From Neolewinella marina (GTDB lineage: Bacteria > Bacteroidota > Bacteroidia > Chitinophagales > Saprospiraceae), in the NCBI RefSeq assembly GCF_002631205.1, contig NZ_PDLO01000001.1, forward strand, positions 434,001 through 498,000: DNA of 64,000 nt. Reading direction: 5' to 3'. Under the pieces are notes generated by a model. It did no database searches, had not been told where the DNA came from, and worked only from the letters and a program-made list of their open reading frames with translations. Positions within the stretch are counted from its first letter, which is position 1, and every line of letters starts with the position of its first letter. The translations under genes and the position numbers were made by a program. Positions 49,474-57,216 of the stretch are shown here, piece by piece.

Positions 49474-50529
49474 ATGGAAGAAGAAGCAGACAACGAGGAG
49501 CTGTTCGAGGTACAGGAAATCCTGGTTGACCCGAAGCAGTCGCCGGTGCGGATCGACAAGTTCGTCACCGACAAGCTCCCGCGCGTCAGTCGCAACCGGG
49601 TACAGAACGGCATCCGCTCCGGCAGCATCCTGGTCGACGGACAGCAGGTGAAGCCCAACCACAAGTTGTCGCCCGGGGAACGCATCACCGTGATCATCCC
49701 CCGCCACGCCGACCGCCCCGAAGGACTGATCCCGGAGGCCATTCCCCTGGACATCCGCTACGAGGACGACGCCCTGATGATCGTCCACAAACCACCCGGC
49801 ATGGTGGTCCACCCCGGGGTAGGCAACCCCTCCGGCACCCTGGTAAACGCCCTGGCCCACTACCTGCGCCACGAGGACGACATCCCCGTCCTGCCCGGCA
49901 ACGACGACGACCGCGTGGGGCTCGTACACCGCATCGATAAGGACACCTCCGGGCTCCTGGTAATTGCCAAGACGGACGAGGCCATGAGCCACCTCGCGCG
50001 GCAGTTCTTCGATCACAGCATCGACCGCACCTACCAGGCCATCGTCTGGGGTAGCCCCGACCCTGCCGACGGAACCATCGACCGGAACATCGGCCGCCAC
50101 CCCCGCGTGCGGCAGAACTACACGGTCTTCGATGAGGAAGAAGAAGGCAAGAAGGCAATTACCCACTACCGCACCCTCGAAGACCTCTACTACGTCAGCC
50201 TCTGTGAGCTCAAGCTGGAAACGGGGCGCACCCACCAGATCCGCGTCCACATGAAGAGTATTGGCAACCCCGTCTTCATGGACGAGAAGTACGGCGGCGA
50301 CCGCATCATTAAGGGCACGGTCTACAGCAAGTACAAAAGCTTCGTGGAGCGCTGCATGGAGATGTGCCCCCGGCAGGCGCTGCACGCCAAGAGCATCGGT
50401 TTCATCCACCCCACTACCCGGGAGTACGTCCACTTCGACAGCGAGCTGCCGCAGGATATGCACGACTGCCTGGAACGCTGGCGCACCTACGTAGGGCACC
50501 GCCGCCACAATAACCTGCTGGAGTCGTGA
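49474..50529 (+). CDS. RluA-family rRNA pseudouridine synthase (RluD-like)
   Basis: A 351-residue enzyme. An S4 RNA-binding domain (about 25-85: RIDKFVTDKLPRVSRNRVQNGIRSGSILVDGQQVKPNHKLSPGERI) precedes the catalytic domain with VVHPGVGNPSGTLVNALAHYL and GLVHRIDKDTSGLLVIAKT (catalytic Asp near 157). LCELKLETGRTHQIRVHMKSIGNPVFMDEKYGG is the family's conserved end of the fold. It probably modifies 23S rRNA (RluD sites) in the cytosol. Several in-frame upstream starts exist back to 49168, but they overlap the divergent PLP gene; the ATG at 49474 matches the family and the -7 box. DUF1415 overlaps its stop by 4 nt. Confidence 0.95.
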   Translation: MEEEADNEELFEVQEILVDPKQSPVRIDKFVTDKLPRVSRNRVQNGIRSGSILVDGQQVKPNHKLSPGERITVIIPRHADRPEGLIPEAIPLDIRYEDDALMIVHKPPGMVVHPGVGNPSGTLVNALAHYLRHEDDIPVLPGNDDDRVGLVHRIDKDTSGLLVIAKTDEAMSHLARQFFDHSIDRTYQAIVWGSPDPADGTIDRNIGRHPRVRQNYTVFDEEEEGKKAITHYRTLEDLYYVSLCELKLETGRTHQIRVHMKSIGNPVFMDEKYGGDRIIKGTVYSKYKSFVERCMEMCPRQALHAKSIGFIHPTTREYVHFDSELPQDMHDCLERWRTYVGHRRHNNLLES

Positions 50530-51041
50530 GCCCGGTCGAGGATACCCGCCGCTGGGTGGAGGACTTCGTGGTGGGCCTGGGGCTTTGTCCCTTTGCGGCT
50601 CCCGTGCTGTCCGCCGGCCAGGTAGTCTACCAGCTTTGCCCCGAAGTAGAAGCCGAGGCCGCTTTCTACTGGGCGGGGGCGCAGGTGCAATGGCTGCTGG
50701 ACCAGAGCCCGGCGGTGGTGGACACCAGTCTGCTGATCTTTCCCGACGGGCTGGACGATTTTGAGGATTTCCTGGACTTTGAGGAGGAGCTCGAACAGCT
50801 GCTCGACCAATCCGGGGCCGCGGAACTGATCCAGTTGGCCCACTTCCATCCCCGTTATCGCTTTGCCGACGTCCCGGCCGACGACCCGGCCAACGCCACC
50901 AACCGGGCGCCCTACCCCACCGTGCAGTTGCTGCGGGTGGACAGTGTGGCAAAAGCACTGGCGCGCTACCCGGGAGCGGCCAGTATTCCGGATCGGAATA
51001 TGGCCTTGCTCAGGCAGCGCGCCAGCGAGGGGAAAGACTGA
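50526..51041 (+). CDS. DUF1415 protein
   Basis: A 171-residue cytosolic protein of DUF1415. VEDFVVGLGLCPFAAPVL at the start and LIQLAHFHPRYRFADVPADDPANATNRAPYPTVQLLRVDSV later are the family signatures. Function unknown. The GTG start overlaps the pseudouridine synthase stop codon by 4 nt (GTGA), so it is translationally coupled. Conserved Cys and His (CPF, HFHP) hint at metal or redox chemistry, but nothing more can be said. The gene ends 25 nt before a convergent T9SS cargo gene. Confidence 0.92.
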   Translation: MSPVEDTRRWVEDFVVGLGLCPFAAPVLSAGQVVYQLCPEVEAEAAFYWAGAQVQWLLDQSPAVVDTSLLIFPDGLDDFEDFLDFEEELEQLLDQSGAAELIQLAHFHPRYRFADVPADDPANATNRAPYPTVQLLRVDSVAKALARYPGAASIPDRNMALLRQRASEGKD

Positions 51042-51066
51042 GTCTTCCCGGAGTATAGAACCGTAG

Positions 51067-52467
51067 TTACCGTTTCACGAAAGTCTGGCTGACCAGACCG
51101 GCGTCCGTAGTGACCACCAGGCGGTACACGCCGGCGGGCAGGGTAGCCACGTCCAATTCACCCTGAAAGCGGGCGGCGGTGGATCCGTAGCTGCGCTCCA
51201 GCAACCGGCGTCCGCCGAAGTCATAAACGGCGGCGGAAAGTGGTCCGGCGGTCCGGTTGTCCAGCGAGAAGGTCACGCGGTCGGTCACCGGGTTGGGATA
51301 CAGGGAGACGGCATTCGCAACATCCAGGGGCGGACGGGTTGGCGTCAGGGCGTTGCCGACGCAGTTCAGGCTGAATTTGCCGAAACCGGTGGGCTTGGTC
51401 GATTCCCGACCCAGGTAGATCTTGTCGAGCTGGGTATCGGCCTCCCGCTTGGCCACGGTGAGGGTATGCATACCCGGGGAAAGGTCAAACTTGGTGGAAT
51501 CACCCAGAACGTTCACCATTCGCCATTCAAAACCCTTGGTTTTCAGGTCGGCACCGCCAATCTCGTAGGAAAAGTCGATCCAGTCGTAACCGTCCAGTTT
51601 TACCCAGAAGGAGTTCGAGCCTACGTCCTGGGCGTTGATGAGGAAGTAGAGGTAGTAGGTACCGGCTTCCTCCAGTTCCAGATCAAAAGTGATCTGGTCG
51701 CTCAGTCCGGTGGAGGTAGGCACCTTCAGGTTGCTGGGTTGCAGGGCCTTCAGGTAACCACCATTGGAAGCGTTGGGGCTGACGGTGTACTTGACCGCGC
51801 TTTCGAGGAAGCCGCATTCCGCTTCGATCCAGGCGGCGCTTTTACAGGCTTCGGGGAAGCGGGTACAGTCGGTCTCCGTACCACAGTTGATGGCCGGCCC
51901 GCCCAGTCCGGAGGGGGAAGCGCGCATCGAGCTCACGTAGATCTTGTCCAGGCGGGTATTCGGCTCCCGGAAGGCAAAATCGATGATCATTTCACCGGCC
52001 GGAGCAGCAAAGGGGCTACCGGCGACTTCCCGCCAGTTCCAGGTGTCCTTATCCCGAAGGCGGTTGGACCATTGTACCCAGTTGCCGCCGTTGATGCGTA
52101 CCCAAAAGGAGTCCTCGTCGGGGCCGGCGGAGCGGACGCGACCCCAAATGTGGTAGTCATCGCTTTCCAGCACGTTCAGCCGGAACCGCACCCGGTTGGC
52201 AGGAATGTCCTGGGGGGCGGCCGTCATGGATATGAATCCGGGCTTGATCACGACAAAAGAATCCTGGGCAGCCAGGGTATCTTTTTTGGAGATCCAATTG
52301 TCGCCAACTTCAGCGCACTCCGCCTCCAGGTAGGCGGCGAAGGGTGCCTTGTAGGCGTTCTGGGCAAATGCCGACTGAGTAAAAGCTATTCCAAGAAGCA
52401 GGAGCAGCGTGAGGGTGGCAACACCGCCGCAGCGGTTGCCAAACAAGGAAGTAGAGTTGTTCATCAA
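51067..52467 (-). CDS. T9SS-exported protein with two carbohydrate-binding-like modules
   Basis: A 466-residue secreted protein. Signal peptide about 1-36 (ending SAFAQ), module 1 (about 43-195, starts YLEAECAEVGDNW), module 2 (about 210-370, starts AWIEAECGFLES) and a T9SS type A sorting domain (about 385-466) with SLYPNPVTDRVTFSL, VYDFGGRRLLER and LPAGVYRLVV. Each module has E-x-E-C near its start, ...SFWVRINGGNWVQW and a C-terminal REPNTRLDKIYVSS-type strand, then Gly-Cys. This is the pattern of CBM-like jelly rolls that bind sugars in a beta-sandwich. Related modules occur three times in the protein at 53875-57045. The T9SS itself is not in the window. Confidence 0.9.
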   Translation of the reverse strand: MMNNSTSLFGNRCGGVATLTLLLLLGIAFTQSAFAQNAYKAPFAAYLEAECAEVGDNWISKKDTLAAQDSFVVIKPGFISMTAAPQDIPANRVRFRLNVLESDDYHIWGRVRSAGPDEDSFWVRINGGNWVQWSNRLRDKDTWNWREVAGSPFAAPAGEMIIDFAFREPNTRLDKIYVSSMRASPSGLGGPAINCGTETDCTRFPEACKSAAWIEAECGFLESAVKYTVSPNASNGGYLKALQPSNLKVPTSTGLSDQITFDLELEEAGTYYLYFLINAQDVGSNSFWVKLDGYDWIDFSYEIGGADLKTKGFEWRMVNVLGDSTKFDLSPGMHTLTVAKREADTQLDKIYLGRESTKPTGFGKFSLNCVGNALTPTRPPLDVANAVSLYPNPVTDRVTFSLDNRTAGPLSAAVYDFGGRRLLERSYGSTAARFQGELDVATLPAGVYRLVVTTDAGLVSQTFVKR

Positions 52468-52859
52468 TATGCTTTATTTGGGGGTCAGAAACACTTGTAC
52501 TGGGAGTAGAGAAGGAGCTGCCTTCCATATAAAGGGAAGCAGGATCGTGGTCAAATCATCCGTAGCCAAGGTAAAGTTTTAACTGATGCTGGAGCCGTCG
52601 GTGTTCCCTTGTTGGTCATTACCTCCAGGAAATACGGATGCTTGGGTCAGGGAACAGGTCAAATTTCAGCTCGGTGTACTACTTATTTCCAACGGGACGG
52701 ATTCGTTGATGTTCGTGGTACCATATCCTAAGGTGTCGTTAAACTCCTCGTTGCTCACCCCTTTCCCTTTGAGACGCAGAAGGTCACCATCGGTCAACCA
52801 TGGCAAAATAAATTTGTACCCTAGTGAACCGGTCGGTCCGGCCGGTCAACCCCATTGCT
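52468..52859. other. Divergent intergenic region between a T9SS cargo gene and the acyl-CoA reductase
   Basis: No gene is supported. It holds a -7 box on the plus strand, TAAATTTG (52809-52816), 43 nt before the acyl-CoA reductase ATG. A 98-codon open frame on the plus strand (52586-52882) has no recognisable family or signal and runs into the reductase start, so it was not called. Confidence 0.6.
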
Positions 52860-53903
52860 ATGACGCTCGATGCACGTATTGACCTGTTGGCCCGCCTGGG
52901 CGACCACCTCCGCGATGGCGAGGATGAGTTTCTTACCGCCCTGATGAAGCGGACGGAATTCAACAATGGCTGGTTTACCCTGGCCCAGCAGCAGCGGGCG
53001 CTGCAGGCCGTGGCGGATTATCTGCTTGACGGCAAAAAACTGCGGGCCTGGGCGCAGGATTACCCCATCACGGCACCCGCGTCCGCGCCCGATCGGACGG
53101 TTGGCCTGGTACTGGCGGGCAATATTCCCCTGGTCGGCATCCACGACGTCGTCAGCGTGTTCGTGGCCGGCCACCGTTCGCAGATCAAGCTCAGCAGCAA
53201 GGACCCTTACGTACTGCCGTACCTGCTCAAACTGCTGACGCGCTTCGATGCCGCGGCTGAATCCTACTTCGGAGTCGTGGAAAACCTGTCTGGCTTCGAC
53301 GCCATCATCGCTACGGGAAGCAACAACAGCAGCCGCTATTTCGAATCCTACTTCGGCAACTACCCCCACATTATCCGCCGCAACCGCAATGCCGTGGCGA
53401 TACTGACGGGACAGGAGACGGAGGATCAGCTGCGGGCACTTGGCGACGACATCTTCGCCTACTTCGGTCTGGGCTGCCGTAATGTTTCCAAGTTGTACGT
53501 TCCCGAGGGCTACGACTTCACCCCCCTGCTGGAAGTCCTGCACGAGTGGAAACACTACCAGAACCACACGAAGTGGAAGAACAATTTTGACTACAACTTC
53601 GCCCTGCTCACCCTGAACAAGGAAGCTTTCCTGCACAATGGCAGCATCATCCTGCGGGAGGACGGGGACATGGCCAGCCACATTGCCGGACTCTACTATG
53701 CGTATTACCGCGATTCCGCCGACGTGGAACGCGAGCTGCGGGAACGGGCCGAAGAAATCCAGCTCGTCGTTGCGGAACCCGGTGTTCTCGAGGTACCCAC
53801 CCACGCCTTCGGTACGGCCCAGCGACCGGAGCTGACCGACTACGCTGACGGGGTGGATACCCTCCGTTTCCTCACTACCGGCCTTTCACAAACGGCCGGA
53901 TAA
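52860..53903 (+). CDS. LuxC-family acyl-CoA reductase
   Basis: A 347-residue NADPH-dependent reductase of the acyl-CoA reductase (LuxC) family, an aldehyde-dehydrogenase-like fold. RTVGLVLAGNIPLVGIHDVVSVFVAGH, SSKDPYVLPYLLKLL, FDAIIATGSNNSSRYFESYFGNYPHIIRRNRNAVAIL and GLGCRNVSKLYVP, with the catalytic Cys in GLGCRN, are the family signatures. It would make a fatty aldehyde or a related thioester product in the cytosol; no lux partner genes are nearby. The TAPASAP stretch before the Rossmann part is encoded by copy 6 of the dispersed motif. An in-frame GTG at 52824 is possible. The 3' end overlaps the T9SS gene by 29 nt. Confidence 0.9.
   Translation: MTLDARIDLLARLGDHLRDGEDEFLTALMKRTEFNNGWFTLAQQQRALQAVADYLLDGKKLRAWAQDYPITAPASAPDRTVGLVLAGNIPLVGIHDVVSVFVAGHRSQIKLSSKDPYVLPYLLKLLTRFDAAAESYFGVVENLSGFDAIIATGSNNSSRYFESYFGNYPHIIRRNRNAVAILTGQETEDQLRALGDDIFAYFGLGCRNVSKLYVPEGYDFTPLLEVLHEWKHYQNHTKWKNNFDYNFALLTLNKEAFLHNGSIILREDGDMASHIAGLYYAYYRDSADVERELRERAEEIQLVVAEPGVLEVPTHAFGTAQRPELTDYADGVDTLRFLTTGLSQTAG
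53072..53089 (+). repeat. Dispersed 18-bp motif, copy 6 (in the acyl-CoA reductase gene)
   Basis: 18 of 18 bases match GGCACCCGCGTCCGCGCC. In the gene's frame it encodes APASAP in the linker before VGLVLAGN. Confidence 0.75.
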
Positions 53904-56900
53904 GCCGCTCCCGCCCGTTGATCAGGTAAAGCTGGTAGACGCCTGCGGGCAACCGACTGACGTCGATCGCGTCCGCCAGCACTTCACCGTCTTTTTCGTA
54001 GCTCCGTCGCTCCACTACCCGGCCGTTGAGGTCGGTCAGCAGCAGTTCGGTGCGCCCGGTGACCGCCCCTTCCAGGTGGAAGCGCAGTTCGTGGCTGGCG
54101 GGGTTGGGGAAAACCTCCAGTGAATTGGCGGCCCGGACCGGGCTTGCCACGGCACTGGGGTAAGCGGCGATGGCCTGGGGTTGACTGCAGTTCGGGTCGG
54201 TGCCTCCGGTACCGCTGGGCAGGGTGGCCGAAGTTGATAGCAGGAGCTTGTCCAGCTGGGTGCCCGCTTCCCGGTTCGCAACCGTAATGGTGTGGTTGCC
54301 TGCGGCCAGTGAAAGGGCTACCGGACGGGTATCGTCGTTGACCTTCCGCCATTCGAAGCCCTGGGTAAGCATGTTGCTACCGTCCTCATCCTTCCACATC
54401 TTGAGCCAGTTGCCCTGGTCCACCCTGATCCACAGGGAATTGCGGCTGTTGTCGATGGCGTTCAGGCGGGCGAAGAGGTGGTAGGTTCCTGCCTCCGCCA
54501 AGGACACGGTAAAGTTCAGGTGGTCGGGGGAAGTTGTTGCTGCGGGCATGGCGTAGTGGTGGTCGCCCTGCCAGTAGACGTATTTCCCGTTGGCAGCCCC
54601 GGCGGCGGAGGCCGTGGTCCAGCGGCCGGCGTTCTGACCGCACTCGGCCTCCCACCATTTGGTGAATTCGGTCGGGGTGGGCTCGGGTTCCGGTTCGGGC
54701 TCAGGTTCCGGCGCGGGGTTGTTGCCACAGCTACCGTCGGCATCGCCCATTCCGGTGGGGGCTTCCGTGCGGGTGGTCAGCAGGATCTTATCTAGCCTGA
54801 GTCCATCCTCCCGGTAAGCAATGTCCAGGGTAGCGGTACCCGCCGGCAGCGCGAAGCCAGAAGTGGGAGCCTTACGCCAGTCGTAGGTGCCATTGCCGGT
54901 CACCAGGCCGGAATACCAGCGTACCCAGTTGCCTCCGTTGAAGCGGTAGTAGAAGGAGTCATCGGAGGTATTGTCCGCCGAAACCCGGGCGAAGAAGTTG
55001 AACTGACCGCTTTGGGGCACCTCAAACTGGAAGCGGACCTGGTTGGCGGCGTTGTCCGTCGGAGGGCCTCCCGTACTGTTCAGCCCCGGCTTGATGGTGA
55101 CGTAGGAACCATTGGAGGCAGCAGTGGAGGATTGTACCAGCCAGTTACTGCCCACCGTGGCGCACTCCATTTCCCGGTAGGCGGCAAATTCGGAAGGCGG
55201 CGGGGGGGGCGGCGGCGTACCGGGATCCGGAGTAGCGCCACAAGTGGCGTCGGAGCCGCCCATGCCCGTAGGCATCTTGCTGAGGGAGGTCAGCAGGATC
55301 TTGTCGAACTTCAGTCCGTCCTCCCGGTAGACGAAGTCGATCGTGGCAGTGCCTGCCGGCAGGGTGAATCCCGTCACGGGGGCCTGTCGCCAGCCGTAGG
55401 TCCCGTTGCCGGTTACCAGTCCGGATCCCCACTGGACCCAGCTCCCGCCGTTCACGCGGTAGTAGAAGGAGTCGTCGGAGGTATTGTCGGCCGAAACGCG
55501 GGCGAAGAACTGGTACTGGTCGCTGCGCGGCAGGTTAAAGGTGAAACTGATGCGGTTGGCGGCCACGTCGGCCGGTGGACCGCTGGTGCTGTTCAGGCCG
55601 GGCTTGATGGTTACGTAGTTGCCATTGGAGGCTCCGCTGGCCTGTCCCACCACCCAATTGCTGCCGACGGTTGCGCACTCCACTTCCCGGTAGGCGATGT
55701 AGCGTTCGGCCGAAGAGGCGGGCTGGCCGACCGTGAAGCTGATGGGCAGGGTGGCCGCCTCGTAACCGGGCGCCGTGGCGCGCAGGTTGTACTGGTAGCT
55801 GCCCAAAGGCAGGTTCCGCGGATCCACGGTGATTTCCACCTCACCCATCGACTCCCGGGCTTTACCGCTGCTGCGGTCGATGCTCAGCCAGGCGGGCAGA
55901 TTAGTGGTCTCGATCTGGTAGGCTATCTCATCCTCGGCGCTGAAGTTGGCCACAATCACCTCCGTGGTAGTCCGCTCCGTACCGCTTACGGGCAGGGTGG
56001 CGGGGTGAAAGCCCAGGCGTACCGTTTGATTGGGGGCGAAGGTCTTCACGCGGGTATGCGAACGGGCCTGGTTCACGGCCACTTCACCGCCGGTCATCAC
56101 GAAGAGGTTGCCGTCGTGGACGCGGGCGCCCGGGGCGATCAGCCGCAGGGGCAGCTCCATATCGGTCAGGATCTTCCAGGTATTCGTCTCAGGATCGTAC
56201 TCGCATACCTTGCGACTCTCCTGCCCCTGTCCGCCCAGTACGTAGATCTTGCCGTTGTACGCGAAGGTACTGGGCTCGGTGTGGGAGTTGACGAAGGGTA
56301 GATCCGCGAGCCGTTCCCAACTGTCGGTGTAGGGGTCATAGCGGTGCACGTAGGTCAGGTTCTTGCCCCTCAGACAGGCTTCGTGGTCGTGCTGGCCGGC
56401 CACGGCATACAGCTTGCCGCCGAGGGTGGCCGTCCCGAAGTGGTTGCGGGCCAGGGGCATGGGGGAAGTCTTGCTGAAATCCTGCCACCCGGCGGCGGGA
56501 TTGTCCAGGTCGTACACCCAGTGGTCGTCCACGTCGCAGGCCGAACGGTAGTCGAACCCGCCTACGTAGTGGAGGGTGCGCCCCAGGCGGGCCAGCCCGC
56601 CGCCGCCGCGCTTAACGGGCAGCTCCGGGCCGAGGCGCCAGTCGTTGCGGGTGACGTTGTAAATCCAGATTTTTTCCGACACCTCGTATCCGTAGTTGCC
56701 CGAGCGTCCTCCGAGCAACCAGATGTCGTCGTCCACCACGGCGATGCCTACGTGGGTGGTGCCCTGGTAGGACCCGTCCGGGTTCAGGGGGATGCTGGCC
56801 AACTTGGTCCAGGTATTGGTGACGGGGTCATACCGCTCGTTCTCGTTCAAGTAGGCTACGTCGGTAGTGAAGCCATTGAAGAGGTAGAACTTGCCCTGGT

Positions 56901-57045
56901 GGGATACCATTTGCCCTTCCGCCCGGGGATAGTTCGCGTGTCCGATGGTGGTCCAGGAAGGATAGGTCGTTTGCCCCATTAGCCCAGCCCCGGTAAGGCA
57001 CAGCAAGAGGGTAAAGATGTTCAAGTGTGTAGTGTGTGGCCCCAT
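53875..57045 (-). CDS. T9SS-exported Kelch-repeat protein with three carbohydrate-binding-like modules
   Basis: A 1056-residue secreted protein. Signal peptide (about 1-24), a Kelch beta-propeller (about 26-345; units such as YDPVTNTWTKLASIP, IYVLGGQGQESRKVCEYDPETNTWK), a beta-sandwich linker (about 350-445), three modules (from about 446, 618 and 792) and a T9SS sorting domain (about 973-1056; LEVFPNPASHELRFHL, LPAGVYQLYLINGRERL). Modules 1 and 2 are close to identical in places (YREVECATVGSNW/YREMECATVGSNW, ARVSADNTSDDSFYYR). Modules are joined by Pro-rich (PPPPPPP) and Pro-Glu (PEPEPEPEP) linkers. Probably anchored outside the outer membrane and binds glycans. Overlaps the reductase gene by 29 nt at the 3' end. 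Confidence 0.92.
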   Translation of the reverse strand: MGPHTTHLNIFTLLLCLTGAGLMGQTTYPSWTTIGHANYPRAEGQMVSHQGKFYLFNGFTTDVAYLNENERYDPVTNTWTKLASIPLNPDGSYQGTTHVGIAVVDDDIWLLGGRSGNYGYEVSEKIWIYNVTRNDWRLGPELPVKRGGGGLARLGRTLHYVGGFDYRSACDVDDHWVYDLDNPAAGWQDFSKTSPMPLARNHFGTATLGGKLYAVAGQHDHEACLRGKNLTYVHRYDPYTDSWERLADLPFVNSHTEPSTFAYNGKIYVLGGQGQESRKVCEYDPETNTWKILTDMELPLRLIAPGARVHDGNLFVMTGGEVAVNQARSHTRVKTFAPNQTVRLGFHPATLPVSGTERTTTEVIVANFSAEDEIAYQIETTNLPAWLSIDRSSGKARESMGEVEITVDPRNLPLGSYQYNLRATAPGYEAATLPISFTVGQPASSAERYIAYREVECATVGSNWVVGQASGASNGNYVTIKPGLNSTSGPPADVAANRISFTFNLPRSDQYQFFARVSADNTSDDSFYYRVNGGSWVQWGSGLVTGNGTYGWRQAPVTGFTLPAGTATIDFVYREDGLKFDKILLTSLSKMPTGMGGSDATCGATPDPGTPPPPPPPSEFAAYREMECATVGSNWLVQSSTAASNGSYVTIKPGLNSTGGPPTDNAANQVRFQFEVPQSGQFNFFARVSADNTSDDSFYYRFNGGNWVRWYSGLVTGNGTYDWRKAPTSGFALPAGTATLDIAYREDGLRLDKILLTTRTEAPTGMGDADGSCGNNPAPEPEPEPEPEPTPTEFTKWWEAECGQNAGRWTTASAAGAANGKYVYWQGDHHYAMPAATTSPDHLNFTVSLAEAGTYHLFARLNAIDNSRNSLWIRVDQGNWLKMWKDEDGSNMLTQGFEWRKVNDDTRPVALSLAAGNHTITVANREAGTQLDKLLLSTSATLPSGTGGTDPNCSQPQAIAAYPSAVASPVRAANSLEVFPNPASHELRFHLEGAVTGRTELLLTDLNGRVVERRSYEKDGEVLADAIDVSRLPAGVYQLYLINGRERLIRPFVKGR
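54660..55705 (-). repeat. Direct repeat of two modules within the Kelch gene
   Basis: Bases near 54740-55190 and 55235-55705 code for modules 2 and 1 and share long near-identical DNA, such as GCGGTAGTAGAAGGAGTC at both. This points to a fairly recent internal duplication; the third module is more diverged. Confidence 0.75.
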
Positions 57046-57216
57046 GTGTGTTGTTGTGCTGATCTGCTTACGGTAGACAATTGAAAATAGTCCCTGCGGT
57101 TTGTACGATTCCGGAATTTGAGAAAAATAATTCTCCGTGGGTATGATTTCCCCGGCATTGTACCGGCGGGCCCATCGGTCGGCATTCTATATCTTGGCTG
57201 CCGAACCTCGAAGATC

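Noticed and set aside
52586..52882. A 98-codon plus-strand frame before the acyl-CoA reductase.
   Set aside because: No signal, family or operon support; it overlaps the reductase promoter and start.
53878..53899. CCGGCC-10 nt-GGCCGG as a bidirectional terminator for the convergent pair.
   Set aside because: The loop is long, the stem only 6 bp and no T tract follows in either direction.
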